64,000 bases of DNA from Akkermansiaceae bacterium (GCA_024233115.1 JACKQB010000005.1:434001-498000), one strand, 5' to 3'. Counted from the first letter of the stretch, positions 1-10,135 are shown. Numbers and translations: made by a program. Notes: generated by a model not told the origin, from the sequence alone.

Positions 1-484
1 TTTTAAACTGCTGGGAGCGCATTGCCTGGACGACGAGTTTTTTCTCGGTTTCACGGCGGTGCTGTGCCGGGGTGACACCGGCCTGGCGGAGTGATTTGTT
101 AAACTCGTTGCGGTTGTTATTGTAGAGCTCACGGACCTGGCGGTCGATTTCCTGGTCGATCAGGTGGGCGGGGATCTTGCCGTCGCCGTTGGTCTTGACC
201 CGGAACTCGGAAAGGATCAGCTCGCGCTCGATGAGGCTGTCGAGGATCTCGTCTTTGGCTTTTTTGAGTAGAGCGGAATACTGGGGGCCTTTGCGGGGCA
301 TGGAGGCGTCCAGTTGTTGCCGATAGGGGGTCAGGTGGTAGTTGACCTCGTTCTTGGTGATCACGCGGCCATTTACCTTGGCGGCGATGCCGGTGACCTC
401 GCGCGCGGTGGCGGCGGTGGAAAGCAGGGAAAGGCCTGTAACGGGAATCAATGAGAAGCGGAGGATGAAATTGAGTATGGTCAT
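1..484 (-). CDS. SurA-like periplasmic peptidyl-prolyl isomerase/chaperone, N-terminal part (runs off the window)
   Basis: The reverse strand from the ATG at 484 is open to the window edge, giving about 161 residues of the N-terminus. A signal peptide is visible (hydrophobic core, small residues before the cut at about TAATA-REV). The mature protein opens with the typical SurA_N start: a short strand IAAKVNGRVITKNEV followed by a helical region containing LIERELILSEF. SurA-type proteins help outer-membrane proteins fold in the periplasm; the C-terminal parvulin domains would lie outside the window and cannot be checked. No Shine-Dalgarno sequence is evident. A PpiD-like or other parvulin-family member is the main alternative. 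Confidence 0.8.
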   Translation of the reverse strand, partial: MTILNFILRFSLIPVTGLSLLSTAATAREVTGIAAKVNGRVITKNEVNYHLTPYRQQLDASMPRKGPQYSALLKKAKDEILDSLIERELILSEFRVKTNGDGKIPAHLIDQEIDRQVRELYNNNRNEFNKSLRQAGVTPAQHRRETEKKLVVQAMRSQQFK

Positions 485-653
485 TGTTGGGAGGGTGTGG
501 AGAGGAAAACGAAGAGCTTGCCAGCGGTTGTTGTCTGGAAATTATTCTATACAGGGATGAATCAAGCTTGAAGTAAATTCATAGACTATCTGGTGATTAT
601 GGCAAGGTATAATGGAGCCCGGGCTGTCCGCTTGGAGGATTGCTGGGTGCCAA

Positions 654-687
654 GGAAAACCGCCACGGAGCAGAACCCCGTGGCGGT
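654..687 (-). terminator. Rho-independent terminator of the 2-oxoacid oxidoreductase gene
   Basis: Inverted repeat ACCGCCACGG (659-668) / CCGTGGCGGT (678-687) with a 9-nt loop. Read on the minus strand it is followed by TTTTCC. It lies about 20 bp beyond the stop at 710. Confidence 0.75.
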
Positions 688-709
688 GATAGAAAAACAG
701 GGCGCGGCG

Positions 710-3700
710 TTATGCCTCGAGCACTGCGGCACCTTTAGTCAAAACATCGGCGCGGGTGATTTCACCGGCGGCGAGCTTCGCGAGGATGGCCTTTTGCGTC
801 GCGTAGTCCGTGTTTTCAATACCGGCTCTCGATTGCATCAGGCGCCAGGCCTTGCGGCGTTCGACGCAGAAGAGGACCAGCTGACGGCTCAGTGAGTGGT
901 ATTTCACCGTGTCACCGAACTCTGTGCGGATGAAGACCCCGAAGTCGGGCACGTAGGCAGTTTCGTTTTTATCGGCAAAGAGGAAGTGCGCCACATCATT
1001 CTGAGTGATGAGCTGGAGCATGTTTTCCAGAGGGATCATCTCCTTGGCTTGCTCCTCCGTGACCACCTTGTGGTGTCTGCGGAAGCGGGCTTCCGTGGTG
1101 CACCAGTGGGCGGTGGTGAAGGCATAGCTGATCGATTTATCGGCCTTGGATGTGAACTGCTGCCAGTCGCGGTTGGTGTTCGGGTTGCCTTTGATGTCAT
1201 AACACTCCTGGACGAACTCGCCGAGGGAGGAGTTGAAAACAAACTCAGGCATGGCGCGGCTGTCGCGCGCGAGCTTGGCCTGGTGGGCGGATGCATCGTC
1301 GCCGACACCGTGTTCGGGCTGGCAGGTGGTGTAGCACTGGTAGAACGCGGCACCCCGGTATTCGAGCCCCTCGAGGATCGTCTGATAGAGTTTGGCCGCG
1401 TTGGTGATCGAGATCTGGGCGACGTATGGCGAGCCGTGACCTGTGGTCAGGATATCGGCGACGGACTTCCTCTCGGTCATCTTACCCTGGGTGCTTTCAC
1501 CAAACTGGTTCATGTCATAACCGCCCGGCATGAATGACGAGTCGGAGTTCTGACCGCCGGTGTTCGAGTAGACCTGGGTGTCAAGCATGAGGAACTTGAC
1601 GTTCGGGCGGCCTTGAAGGACTGCCTTGGAGAGGTTCTGGAAACCGATGTCACCCAGGGCACCGTCACCGCCGATACACCAGACCTTGGGAAGCTCCTTG
1701 AGCTCCTGCGGCGTCATCTGGGCATCACTGAGGTGGGTGATCGAGAAGTACTTGGCATCATCCATCACCTTGGCGTTCTTGTCTTCTAACAATCCTAGCA
1801 AGGCCGAGGAAATACGCTCGGGGGCAACCGAACGGCGGCTGTGGCGCAGGATCAGGGACTCACCCATCAACCAGGAAATGGTGGCCCCGTCCTGGAACAG
1901 GGAGTTCATCCACGGGTAGGGGTGGGGGTTGGATGGTGGGGTGGACCCGTAAACGGTGTTACAACCGGTGTTGGCACCCATCATCATGGTGGCCATACCG
2001 TTGGCGAGGCGACCATCCACCGCTTGCAGCGACTTGTGGTTGTAGGCGTCCACACGCATGACCGACACCAGGGCGGTGAGGATGTCCTCGTCTGAGATGA
2101 GGCCGTTTTCCTTCAGTCGGGCATCGGTATCGGCGGCGTTTTCCCCACCGAGACCCATGATGACATGGGCGACGGAACGTCTGAAGAGTTCGTATTCCTC
2201 CTCGGAGCGTGCTTTCAGCTGGGCAAGGAGTTCGCTGCCCCGGGTTTCGATGAGATCGGCCTTTTTCAGCAGACGTGCAGCCTTTTTATGGTACATCGGG
2301 CGCATGTACGCCTCTGTCACGGAGGCGATGGCGCGGAGGATGGTTTTCTCACCGCAGCCGGCGCAAGCACCGTCTCCTGAGACCAGCGCCTCGTAGTTGC
2401 GACGGACCATCAGGTGGTTCCTGAGGGCGGCAGGCCGCGAGTCCTCCGGGTTTTCATCGTCGTAGAGACCGAGGTATTTTCCTGGAGTATCGGGAAGCAT
2501 CCGGGAGAACAGCTGGGCAGATGACAGGGTCTTGTTGAGTTCGGCGGTGTCAGGCACCATTTCCAGGGCACCGTGTCCACATTGCTCGACGCACTCGCCA
2601 CAGCCTTTGCAGAGGTCGGCCACAAAGATGGAGAAGACACCACCGTCACCGGTTTTACTTTCTTTCGCCCGGAAGATGGCGGCGGTCTTGTTGTAGGCGA
2701 CCGGGACAACGTCGAGGATGGCGAACAGCTCGTCCTTGGCCTGCTGGGAAACGGCACCGTTCAGAGCGGTGACCTCGTCCTTGATGATGTCTTTGAAGGG
2801 GGTCGATTCCTTGGCTTCGACGACTTCCATCATACGCTTGCGGGCGTTTTCCTCCACCTTGGGGAGCTCGGCTAACAGAGCTGCGCGTTGCTCGGGATCT
2901 GAAACGTAGGCGCGGGTGGCCGTGCGCAGGAGGGTGCCGATTTCCTGGGCGGTGTTAGGTAATGCGGTATCCGGGCAGGCGGTGATGCAGTCCATGCACT
3001 GGGTGCAGTTCTCCGGGATAAACAGGGGGGTCATCCGGCGGGCGACATACTTACTGGTGGTGGCGCCGGTCGCAGCCGACATGACACCGACACTGGCCAG
3101 GGCGCTGGCTGGCTGGTGGTAGCCTTTGCCGGAGCGGAATTCACTGTCAAATTTTTCCTGGGTCTTGACCGGTGAGCGGAGCACCTGGTCATCGGGCCGG
3201 GGGATGTAACACTCCATGCCGGCGCACTGGATCGTCGGTAACACGGGTTTTTCCGAGTTGACCGGAGCCAGCGGTGGGAGGCGCAGCGACGAGGTGTCGA
3301 TGGCATCCAGCTCACCGTATTTGATTTCCTGGACCCGGGCCGCCCCTTCGGTCATCACGGTCATGTTGCTTTCAACGACGTTGGCACCGAACCGGCTGAA
3401 TTTCTTCTCGTATTGCTTGCGGACGGTCTTGCGGAAGGTTTCCTCCGTGATGTTGTTATCGCTCAGGAACGGGGACACCTTGAAGAAGGCACCGAGGAAG
3501 GAGTTTCCCTGCATCCGCATCTGGAGCTCGGGACGCGATGTGGCGGCGCGGGCGATTTCAAATCCAGGCAGGATGAAGATGCGGATCTTGTTGTCGCGGA
3601 TGAATTGACGGTATTCTGTCGGGATCGATTCCCAGGCCGTTTCCGGGTCCATCGAGGATTCCCAGACCAGGCAGCCGCCGGGGTTGATACCGGCGAGCGG

Positions 3701-5422
3701 GTTGGAATGGGTGAATGCCTTTGGATCGCAGCAAAGCACCACATCGACGTGGTTGAGCTCGCAGTTGACGCGGACGCGGTTAGGCGCGACAACCAGGAAG
3801 TAGTTAGTGGGAGCACCTTTTTTCTCAGAGCCGTATTTCGGGTTGGCGGCGATGTGGAGTTTGGGTACGAGCCGCCCTGTGACCGGATCATACTCGGGGT
3901 TGCGTTCGGAGATGAGGTCACCAAACTCGCCGAGGATGTTACCGAGGTTTTTACCCGTGGTGATCATCCCCCAGCCACCGATAGAGTGGAAACGGACGGC
4001 GATGGATTTTTCAGGAAGTAACGAGGGTGTTTCGTCGGCAATGACGGCGTATTTGTGGTCGACGCCCAGGGTGAAGAAGGTGCTGCCGTCCTCGGCTTTT
4101 TTACCGTCTTGGCGGGCGATCTGGTTTTGCGAGAATTCGAAGGCGCCGATGATATGCTCAGGGCGGAAATCGCGTGAGCCGAGGCCGTAGACACCACGGA
4201 AAAGGCGGGGTGTTTCCTCGGGTGAAAGTGCCGGGATGTTGCCGGCCCACTGGCGGGCATCGCGTGATTTGCCTATCGCGGCACGGATGTCGCGGGTGAG
4301 GGGGTTGTCGCCCGACAATCCTTCGTCGGTGCGCTCAAGGACAATGAGTGTTTTTTTGCCGCGGATGGCTTCGATGAGGGTCGATTCTGGGAACGGGCGC
4401 AGGACGTTGAAGTGGATGGAGCCGACTTTTTCCCCGCGTGTTTCCCGGAGGTAGTCGCAGACCGCTTCAATGTTTTCTGCGGCGCAGCCGATGCTGATAA
4501 AGACGGTGTCGGCATCGTCGGTGCGGTATTCGGAGAGCAGTCCATACTCGCGGCCTGTGAGCTCGGCAAATTCCTTGTAGGCGTCTTGCAGCATACCGAG
4601 GATAGGCTCGTTGAAGTGGTTGCGCCGACCCACCACGCCGTTCATGTAGTGTTCCTGGTTTTGGACCGGGCCTACCAGAACCGGGCTGCAGATGTCCATC
4701 ATTTTGGGCACACGGCGGCGGCGTGGTCCGAAGAGCTCTTTCTGGGCATCCGTCGGGCAGTCGATCATGTCGTCGGGCGCACCGAGGAACTCACGAAGCA
4801 GGCCGGCTTCCGGCCGACGGAACACGCGCTCGGCATGGGTAGTCAGCATACCGTCCTGGATGTTCATACCGGGGTTCAGCGACAGTTCGCAGACCTTGCG
4901 CAGGATGATCGCCTGGTCGGCTGCCTGCTGGGCGTCTTTTCCAGTCAGCATGATCCAGCCGGTGTCGAGCGCGGAGTATATGTCATCGTGTCCGCAGTGC
5001 ACGTTGAGCGCGTGTTTGGTCAGGGCGCGGGCACCGACTTCGAGGACCATGGTGGAGAGTTTTCCGGGAGCATGGTAATATTGCTCCATGGCATAGGCAA
5101 TGCCCTGTCCCGAGGTGAAGTTGACTGCACGCCGACCGGTGATGGCAAAGGCTGTCGCGCCACCCTGGGCAGCGTGCTCGCCTTCGGTTTCGACAGCGAT
5201 TTTTTGTTGGCCAAAGACATTCAGCTCACCTTGGGCCCATGATTGCTGGTAGAGTTCGCCGCCCTCGGTGGACGGGGTGATGGGGTAGAAAATGCCGCCG
5301 TCGGTGATACGCGCCTCGACGTGGGTTGCTACCAGGGTGTTGCCGTTGCAGGTGATCGGTTCACCGGGGTATTTGGGTGATTTCGATGTCGACGGAGTCT
5401 TTGTGTTGTTAGGATTGCTCAT
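710..5422 (-). CDS. Pyruvate:ferredoxin (flavodoxin) oxidoreductase-type enzyme, long variant
   Basis: A 1570-residue single-chain 2-oxoacid:acceptor oxidoreductase that should oxidise pyruvate or a related 2-oxoacid with CoA to an acyl-CoA and reduce ferredoxin/flavodoxin in the cytoplasm. Domain order matches NifJ: N-terminal pyrimidine-binding domain (ARITDGGIFYPITPSTEGGE near residue 40), domain II, a gamma domain (SIGGWG), a ferredoxin domain with CTQCMDC at about 806 and CKGCGEC at about 938, and a TPP-binding domain (CAGCGEKT near 1016; GDGALGDIGF near 1250; SNTGGQ near 1290). It is about 370 residues longer than usual NifJ (about 1170-1200), and roughly 130 residues separate the two ferredoxin motifs, far more than normal. 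The ATG start is the only good one; two palindromes precede it and a terminator follows. Substrate is inferred from the family only. Confidence 0.9.
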   Translation of the reverse strand: MSNPNNTKTPSTSKSPKYPGEPITCNGNTLVATHVEARITDGGIFYPITPSTEGGELYQQSWAQGELNVFGQQKIAVETEGEHAAQGGATAFAITGRRAVNFTSGQGIAYAMEQYYHAPGKLSTMVLEVGARALTKHALNVHCGHDDIYSALDTGWIMLTGKDAQQAADQAIILRKVCELSLNPGMNIQDGMLTTHAERVFRRPEAGLLREFLGAPDDMIDCPTDAQKELFGPRRRRVPKMMDICSPVLVGPVQNQEHYMNGVVGRRNHFNEPILGMLQDAYKEFAELTGREYGLLSEYRTDDADTVFISIGCAAENIEAVCDYLRETRGEKVGSIHFNVLRPFPESTLIEAIRGKKTLIVLERTDEGLSGDNPLTRDIRAAIGKSRDARQWAGNIPALSPEETPRLFRGVYGLGSRDFRPEHIIGAFEFSQNQIARQDGKKAEDGSTFFTLGVDHKYAVIADETPSLLPEKSIAVRFHSIGGWGMITTGKNLGNILGEFGDLISERNPEYDPVTGRLVPKLHIAANPKYGSEKKGAPTNYFLVVAPNRVRVNCELNHVDVVLCCDPKAFTHSNPLAGINPGGCLVWESSMDPETAWESIPTEYRQFIRDNKIRIFILPGFEIARAATSRPELQMRMQGNSFLGAFFKVSPFLSDNNITEETFRKTVRKQYEKKFSRFGANVVESNMTVMTEGAARVQEIKYGELDAIDTSSLRLPPLAPVNSEKPVLPTIQCAGMECYIPRPDDQVLRSPVKTQEKFDSEFRSGKGYHQPASALASVGVMSAATGATTSKYVARRMTPLFIPENCTQCMDCITACPDTALPNTAQEIGTLLRTATRAYVSDPEQRAALLAELPKVEENARKRMMEVVEAKESTPFKDIIKDEVTALNGAVSQQAKDELFAILDVVPVAYNKTAAIFRAKESKTGDGGVFSIFVADLCKGCGECVEQCGHGALEMVPDTAELNKTLSSAQLFSRMLPDTPGKYLGLYDDENPEDSRPAALRNHLMVRRNYEALVSGDGACAGCGEKTILRAIASVTEAYMRPMYHKKAARLLKKADLIETRGSELLAQLKARSEEEYELFRRSVAHVIMGLGGENAADTDARLKENGLISDEDILTALVSVMRVDAYNHKSLQAVDGRLANGMATMMMGANTGCNTVYGSTPPSNPHPYPWMNSLFQDGATISWLMGESLILRHSRRSVAPERISSALLGLLEDKNAKVMDDAKYFSITHLSDAQMTPQELKELPKVWCIGGDGALGDIGFQNLSKAVLQGRPNVKFLMLDTQVYSNTGGQNSDSSFMPGGYDMNQFGESTQGKMTERKSVADILTTGHGSPYVAQISITNAAKLYQTILEGLEYRGAAFYQCYTTCQPEHGVGDDASAHQAKLARDSRAMPEFVFNSSLGEFVQECYDIKGNPNTNRDWQQFTSKADKSISYAFTTAHWCTTEARFRRHHKVVTEEQAKEMIPLENMLQLITQNDVAHFLFADKNETAYVPDFGVFIRTEFGDTVKYHSLSRQLVLFCVERRKAWRLMQSRAGIENTDYATQKAILAKLAAGEITRADVLTKGAAVLEA

Positions 5423-5462
5423 ATTGGTTCTAGTTTAAAAATGATGAGGCTTGGGCCAAATG

Positions 5463-5501
5463 TAGGTTGATAACCTAGGGCTAACTAGACATCGTGTCTA
5501 G
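5463..5501 (-). promoter_or_regulatory. Pair of adjacent perfect palindromes upstream of the oxidoreductase gene
   Basis: TAGGTT-GAT-AACCTA at 5463-5477 and CTAGACA-TCG-TGTCTAG at 5485-5501, each with a 3-bp spacer, sit 41-79 bp upstream of the start codon at 5422 in the gap after mfd. No T-run follows either on the minus strand, so a terminator of mfd is less likely than an operator. The binding protein is unknown. Confidence 0.45.
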
Positions 5502-5580
5502 GCAGATGCTACTAAAACCTGTCCAAATTTGCTCATAAAACTGTGCGTATTATGCTGTGTTGTGGGTAAAGTCGGCGGAT

Positions 5581-8500
5581 TCAGATCGATTTGAGCATCT
5601 GCAGGGCCTGCTGAAGCTTCTTGAGGGGCTCCACCTCGGTGAGGCGGGGAAAACGTTTCCCTTTCAGGAAAATATACTCCCCGTTTCGTGTGAGCATAAG
5701 CCGTTGTTCCCGGATTTCAACCGTGCTGATGCTGGCCTGCGCCGCCGCGAGCTTGACTTCGGTGGTCAGCAGGAGGTGTCGGGCCGGCGCCGGCGCCTGG
5801 CCGAAGCGATCCTGCCAGCGGGCGCGGAGGGCATTGAGCTCTTTAAAGGAAATGAGCTCGGCGAGTTCTTTGTAGGCGGAAATCCGGAGTCGCGCCTCGG
5901 GCATGTAGTTGGCGGGAAGATAGGCAGGCAGGTTGCCTAGGTTGCCTATACAGGCTTGCACTCCCTGGCGGTCGTCCGCTGGTCCTTGATCTCGTTGGAC
6001 TGATTCAGCTTCGTTGAAATAGAGGAAGTCGGTGCGCAGGGTGACATCGACGCGTTGGCTGGCTTTGCCGCTGCGGAGCCGGTCGATCGATTGGCGTAGC
6101 AGCTGGCAGTAGAGATCGAAACCCACTGCGGCGATGTGGCCCGACTGCTTGGTGCCTAAGAGGTTTCCGGCTCCCCTGATTTCCAGGTCGCGCATCGCTA
6201 TTTTAAACCCCGACCCGAGTGCCGTGTATTGCTGGATTGCATTGATGCGTTTGCGTGCGTCGCCGTTGATCAGGTCGCGGGGAAGGAGTAAAATGGCATA
6301 AGCCTGCCCTCCGGCGCGCCCGACCCGACCACGGAGCTGATAGAGGTCAGCGAGGCCGAAGCGGTCGGCGCGATCGATGATGATGGTGTTGGCGTTCGGG
6401 ATATCAATGCCACTTTCAATGATGGTGGTAGCGAGCAGGATATCGGCTTTCCCCTGCACAAAGGTGCGCATGACCACCTCAAGTTCATCCTTTTCCATCT
6501 GGCCGTGGCCGACGACACAGCTCGCCTCGGGCACGAGTTTTTTGAGCATCGACTGCACCAGGTCGATGCTCTGCACCCGGTTATGGAGGAAAAACACCTG
6601 CCCCCCCCGCTTGAGCTCCCGACGGATCGCATCGCGGATCACCCGCTCATCGTAGCCGTGGATGGACGTGTTGATGGGCACCTTGCCGGGTAGCGGCGTA
6701 TCAATGGTCGACATGTCACGCGCACCCATCAACGAGAGATAGAGTGTGCGTGGGATGGGTGTTGCGGAAAGTGTTAGGACGTCGATGTTGCGGAACATTT
6801 CCTTGAAACGCTCCTTGTGTTTCACTCCGAATCGTTGCTCTTCATCGACGATGGCGACCCCAAGGTCCTTGTAGTGGACATCCTTCGAAATCAGCCGGTG
6901 GGTGCCGATGACGATATCCACGGAGCCATTCTTCAGCCCCTTGAGCGTCTCCTTCACCTCACTCGCCTTGCGGAAACGGTTGAGTAGTTCGATACGCAAC
7001 GGGTAGTCGGACATACGCTCGCGGAAGGTGCGCCAATGCTGTTCTGCTAGAACGGTAGTGGGGACGAGAACGGCCGCTTGTTTGCCGCCTGTGACGGCTT
7101 TGAACGCCGCCCGGATCGCTACCTCGGTCTTGCCAAACCCGACGTCGCCGCAGATCAGGCGATCCATCGGTTTGGTTGATTCCATGTCTTCCTTCACATC
7201 CTCGATCGCATCGCGTTGACCGGGTGTCAGGTTGTAGTGGAACGAATTTTCAAACTCCCACATCCAGCGGCTGTCGGGCGGGTGTGAGTAGCCCGCCATC
7301 GTCTGGCGCTCCGCCTGCATCTGGAGCAGCTTGGCCGCATAATCGAGAATCGACTTTTCCGCTGAACTCCGCGCCTTGCTCCACGAGGTGCTGCCGAGGC
7401 GTGTGAGATCGGGTTCTTTTCCGCCGAGGCCGATGTATTTGGAAAGTAAATGGGAGTGGTCTAACGGCACGCTGAGAATGGCGCCATCGCGATACCCGAT
7501 ATGAATTTCCTCATGCCCCTCGTCATCAACCTCGATCCCCTCGAACCTGCCAATCCCATACTCCGCGTGCACCACCAGGTCACCGTCGTTGATGTCCTCG
7601 AGCGCTGTCTGCGCGCGCGCGCGCCGCTGATGATCCAAGCGGTTGGTTTTCCTCCGGGTCTGCGGCGTCTGGTATCTACCAAAAAGTTCAGCCGAGGAAA
7701 TAAAGGCCAGTTTGCCGGCCGGGACGGTAAAGCCCTGGACCAGTTCACCCGACAATGGGGTAACGCTGCCCTCCGTAAAAAAACCATCGCCCACGAGCTC
7801 ATCGAAGCGTTCTTTTTCGCCTTTGTTGGAAAAGGTCAGAAACACCGACCACGCATCCGCCCGCCACTCGGCGATCTGTTGGAAAAACCGGTGTCTTCTG
7901 GCTTCGTTGAGAATGAAGTCCCCGGCCTCGAATGTCCCTAACGGACTTCCCGTGCAGAGCGGCTCTTGATCAACATCACCTAGCTCGCTGATGAGCCCGT
8001 CGACGTCGGCCGGGATCTCATCACCGGCGGCTAACAAGCGGTCGTGCGGTTGGATGTAGTCCGCTACCGTCGCCGACTGCTCAGCCTCCGCCAGTGTGAG
8101 TTCGGCTTGTTTCACCCGGCGTGTGGACACTTGGGAGTCGATGTCAAATTCACGTAACGACTCGATCTCGGTATCAAAAAACTCCATCCTCAATGGCGAC
8201 GAGGCATGCCAGGAAAAAACATCCATGATCCCGCCGCGACGGGCCAGCTGTCCGTGTGCGTGCACCTGGGTGACCCGTTCATAGCTGTGGGCGATGAGCC
8301 GTTTTTCCAACTCCTCCGGGTCGAGGTCGTCGCCGATGGTGAGCCTGAGCGCGGAGTCCCGCAGGCTCTCGGGCGATGGAGTGGCGTCTGTGAGCGAATC
8401 GGGCGACAGGATGACGACCTGTGGTTTGTTCCCCGGGGCGTGGGAGCACAGTGTGTTCATCACCGAGAGGCGTTCGGCAATGGTTTCCGGCGCAGCCATC

Positions 8501-8904
8501 ACCTCGTCGTCCTTGGAGTCAGGCAGGTCCGGAAGCACGAGCGGCCTGACTTGCCACAGGTCCAGCTCCGCCGCAATCCGGTCCCTGACCCGGGGGTTCG
8601 GGTGTGTCAGCCAGAGTCGGCCACCTTGGTGGCTCTCTTGAAGGGTGTGGGCGGCTAGAGCCGTGACAAAGGCACAGGCCGATTCGTCCACCGGCTCAAA
8701 CCTTGCCGGTCCGGTTGCCGTGCGTCTAGGTTTTTGACCACGGACAAGCGACTCCAGCCGTTGTTTGAACGGTGGAGTGGCTCTTGAGCCGGTGATACCT
8801 GGGACCGGGATCGATCCGGGGGGGGTGACCGGAGGCTGGTTGGGGGGCGTTTTGGACACCGGGAGAGTTGTATACTTGGACTGCGGGACAAGCGCAAGCA
8901 GCAT
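5581..8904 (-). CDS. mfd: Transcription-repair coupling factor Mfd
   Basis: An 1107-residue cytoplasmic ATP-dependent translocase that removes stalled RNA polymerase and recruits UvrA. Visible in order: a UvrB-like N-terminal half, the RNA-polymerase-interacting/CarD-like region (DLVVHAEYGIGRFEG), helicase motif I GDVGFGKTEVA at about residue 586, the DEEQRFG Walker B box near 685, SATPIPRTL, the RGRVGR motif VI, and a TRCF domain at the C-terminus. Length is only slightly below that of E. coli Mfd (1148). The first 60 residues are proline-rich and poorly conserved-looking, so a later start is possible. The gene is followed after 158 bp by the 2-oxoacid oxidoreductase on the same strand. Confidence 0.95.
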   Translation of the reverse strand: MLLALVPQSKYTTLPVSKTPPNQPPVTPPGSIPVPGITGSRATPPFKQRLESLVRGQKPRRTATGPARFEPVDESACAFVTALAAHTLQESHQGGRLWLTHPNPRVRDRIAAELDLWQVRPLVLPDLPDSKDDEVMAAPETIAERLSVMNTLCSHAPGNKPQVVILSPDSLTDATPSPESLRDSALRLTIGDDLDPEELEKRLIAHSYERVTQVHAHGQLARRGGIMDVFSWHASSPLRMEFFDTEIESLREFDIDSQVSTRRVKQAELTLAEAEQSATVADYIQPHDRLLAAGDEIPADVDGLISELGDVDQEPLCTGSPLGTFEAGDFILNEARRHRFFQQIAEWRADAWSVFLTFSNKGEKERFDELVGDGFFTEGSVTPLSGELVQGFTVPAGKLAFISSAELFGRYQTPQTRRKTNRLDHQRRARAQTALEDINDGDLVVHAEYGIGRFEGIEVDDEGHEEIHIGYRDGAILSVPLDHSHLLSKYIGLGGKEPDLTRLGSTSWSKARSSAEKSILDYAAKLLQMQAERQTMAGYSHPPDSRWMWEFENSFHYNLTPGQRDAIEDVKEDMESTKPMDRLICGDVGFGKTEVAIRAAFKAVTGGKQAAVLVPTTVLAEQHWRTFRERMSDYPLRIELLNRFRKASEVKETLKGLKNGSVDIVIGTHRLISKDVHYKDLGVAIVDEEQRFGVKHKERFKEMFRNIDVLTLSATPIPRTLYLSLMGARDMSTIDTPLPGKVPINTSIHGYDERVIRDAIRRELKRGGQVFFLHNRVQSIDLVQSMLKKLVPEASCVVGHGQMEKDELEVVMRTFVQGKADILLATTIIESGIDIPNANTIIIDRADRFGLADLYQLRGRVGRAGGQAYAILLLPRDLINGDARKRINAIQQYTALGSGFKIAMRDLEIRGAGNLLGTKQSGHIAAVGFDLYCQLLRQSIDRLRSGKASQRVDVTLRTDFLYFNEAESVQRDQGPADDRQGVQACIGNLGNLPAYLPANYMPEARLRISAYKELAELISFKELNALRARWQDRFGQAPAPARHLLLTTEVKLAAAQASISTVEIREQRLMLTRNGEYIFLKGKRFPRLTEVEPLKKLQQALQMLKSI

Positions 8905-9019
8905 GATGCTGGACGGATGCCATGCGTAAAGAAGGTGCGAACTTCCTGATAGTTAAGAAAATGAAAATAAATAAAATGATCCCTTTCGTTTCGCGCGGAT
9001 TTGAGGTAATAATCGACCC

Positions 9020-10090
9020 ATGAAATGGGGTATCATCATCGGATCGCAGTGTTTGACGCTGTTAGGGGTATTTGTTGTGCTGTCGTCGTGTTCAACGATG
9101 GATGCGGTAAAACATCGGTTTGACCGTTCATCAGCGGGGTCGTCGTATGGTGCGACCGCGTCGTCTGGCAACGGCTATCGCCTTGTTCCCGGCACTCCTA
9201 CCAAAAGCCCCGCCGCCCTCTACCGCGAGGTGAATGTCAAACAGGACATCATCCCGCGCGGCACCCACGCGCGTAAATACCGCAGGCCGATGTCCCCTAA
9301 ATACATCACCATCCACAGCACCCAGAACTACTCCCGCAGTGCCGACGCCCTGCGTCACTCGATGGCCTTGAAAAACGGCAAACTCCGCGCCTACAAACGC
9401 AAGGGCGGCAATCGCATCGGTTACCTCGTTTGGCACTACACCACCGACCAGACCCGCGCCGTCCAGCACCTCCCGACCGATGAGCAGGGAGAGCACGCCG
9501 ATTTCGATGGTCCGGGCAACCGTTACTCGATCGGGATTGAGATGTGCGAAAACAAAGGCAACAGCCGGACGGCCACCATCGAGCGCACGGCCAAGCTAAC
9601 AGCATGCCTGATGCACAAGTATGACATCCCGCTCCGCAAAGTGGTCCCCCATTACCACTGGCCACGCCGCGGACTCAGCCAACCTCATAAAAACTGCCCG
9701 CACTACCTGCTCGACAATGGTCATCCGGGAGCCAAGTGGCAATGGTTCCTCGCCAAGGTCAATACCCATTACAAATCCATCAGTGGTGGCCCGCCGACAC
9801 GTGTGCCGATGCCTGTGGCACCCACCCGGCCATCCAGCAGCTATGGAACTCCTGTTGCAACGGCTTCCCGCCCGGTTGCGGTTGCCTCTGCTCCACGCCC
9901 GGTGGCAACGCCATCGCGTCCGGTTAAGAAGCCCGCTCCCCGGCCCGTCACACGCTACCACACCGTTAAGAGAGGTGATACCCTCTACAGCCTGTCGCGC
10001 CGGTACCATACCTCCGTCAGTGCCATCCAGCGTTCCAATGGGATGAGAAGCACCACCATTGGCATCGGCCAGAGGCTCCGGCTGCCCTGA
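9020..10090 (+). CDS. N-acetylmuramoyl-L-alanine amidase lipoprotein with C-terminal LysM
   Basis: A 356-residue cell-wall hydrolase. The N-terminus is a lipoprotein signal ending in the lipobox LSSC (Cys24). An Amidase_2 (PGRP/AmpD fold) domain spans about residues 93-235, with candidate zinc ligands His99 (ITIHST), His211 or His213 (PHYHW) and Cys226 (KNCP). A Pro/Arg/Val/Ala-rich linker follows, then one LysM peptidoglycan-binding domain from YHTVKRGDTL to the end. It should cut the amide bond between muramic acid and the stem peptide from the inner face of the outer membrane. A possible Shine-Dalgarno GAGGT lies about 14 nt ahead of the ATG. The mfd promoter region is divergent. Confidence 0.9.
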   Translation: MKWGIIIGSQCLTLLGVFVVLSSCSTMDAVKHRFDRSSAGSSYGATASSGNGYRLVPGTPTKSPAALYREVNVKQDIIPRGTHARKYRRPMSPKYITIHSTQNYSRSADALRHSMALKNGKLRAYKRKGGNRIGYLVWHYTTDQTRAVQHLPTDEQGEHADFDGPGNRYSIGIEMCENKGNSRTATIERTAKLTACLMHKYDIPLRKVVPHYHWPRRGLSQPHKNCPHYLLDNGHPGAKWQWFLAKVNTHYKSISGGPPTRVPMPVAPTRPSSSYGTPVATASRPVAVASAPRPVATPSRPVKKPAPRPVTRYHTVKRGDTLYSLSRRYHTSVSAIQRSNGMRSTTIGIGQRLRLP

Positions 10091-10135
10091 TTTTTTTTCC
10101 TAACAGGAGACACATCCCGATTCCGGCCCTCCGAC

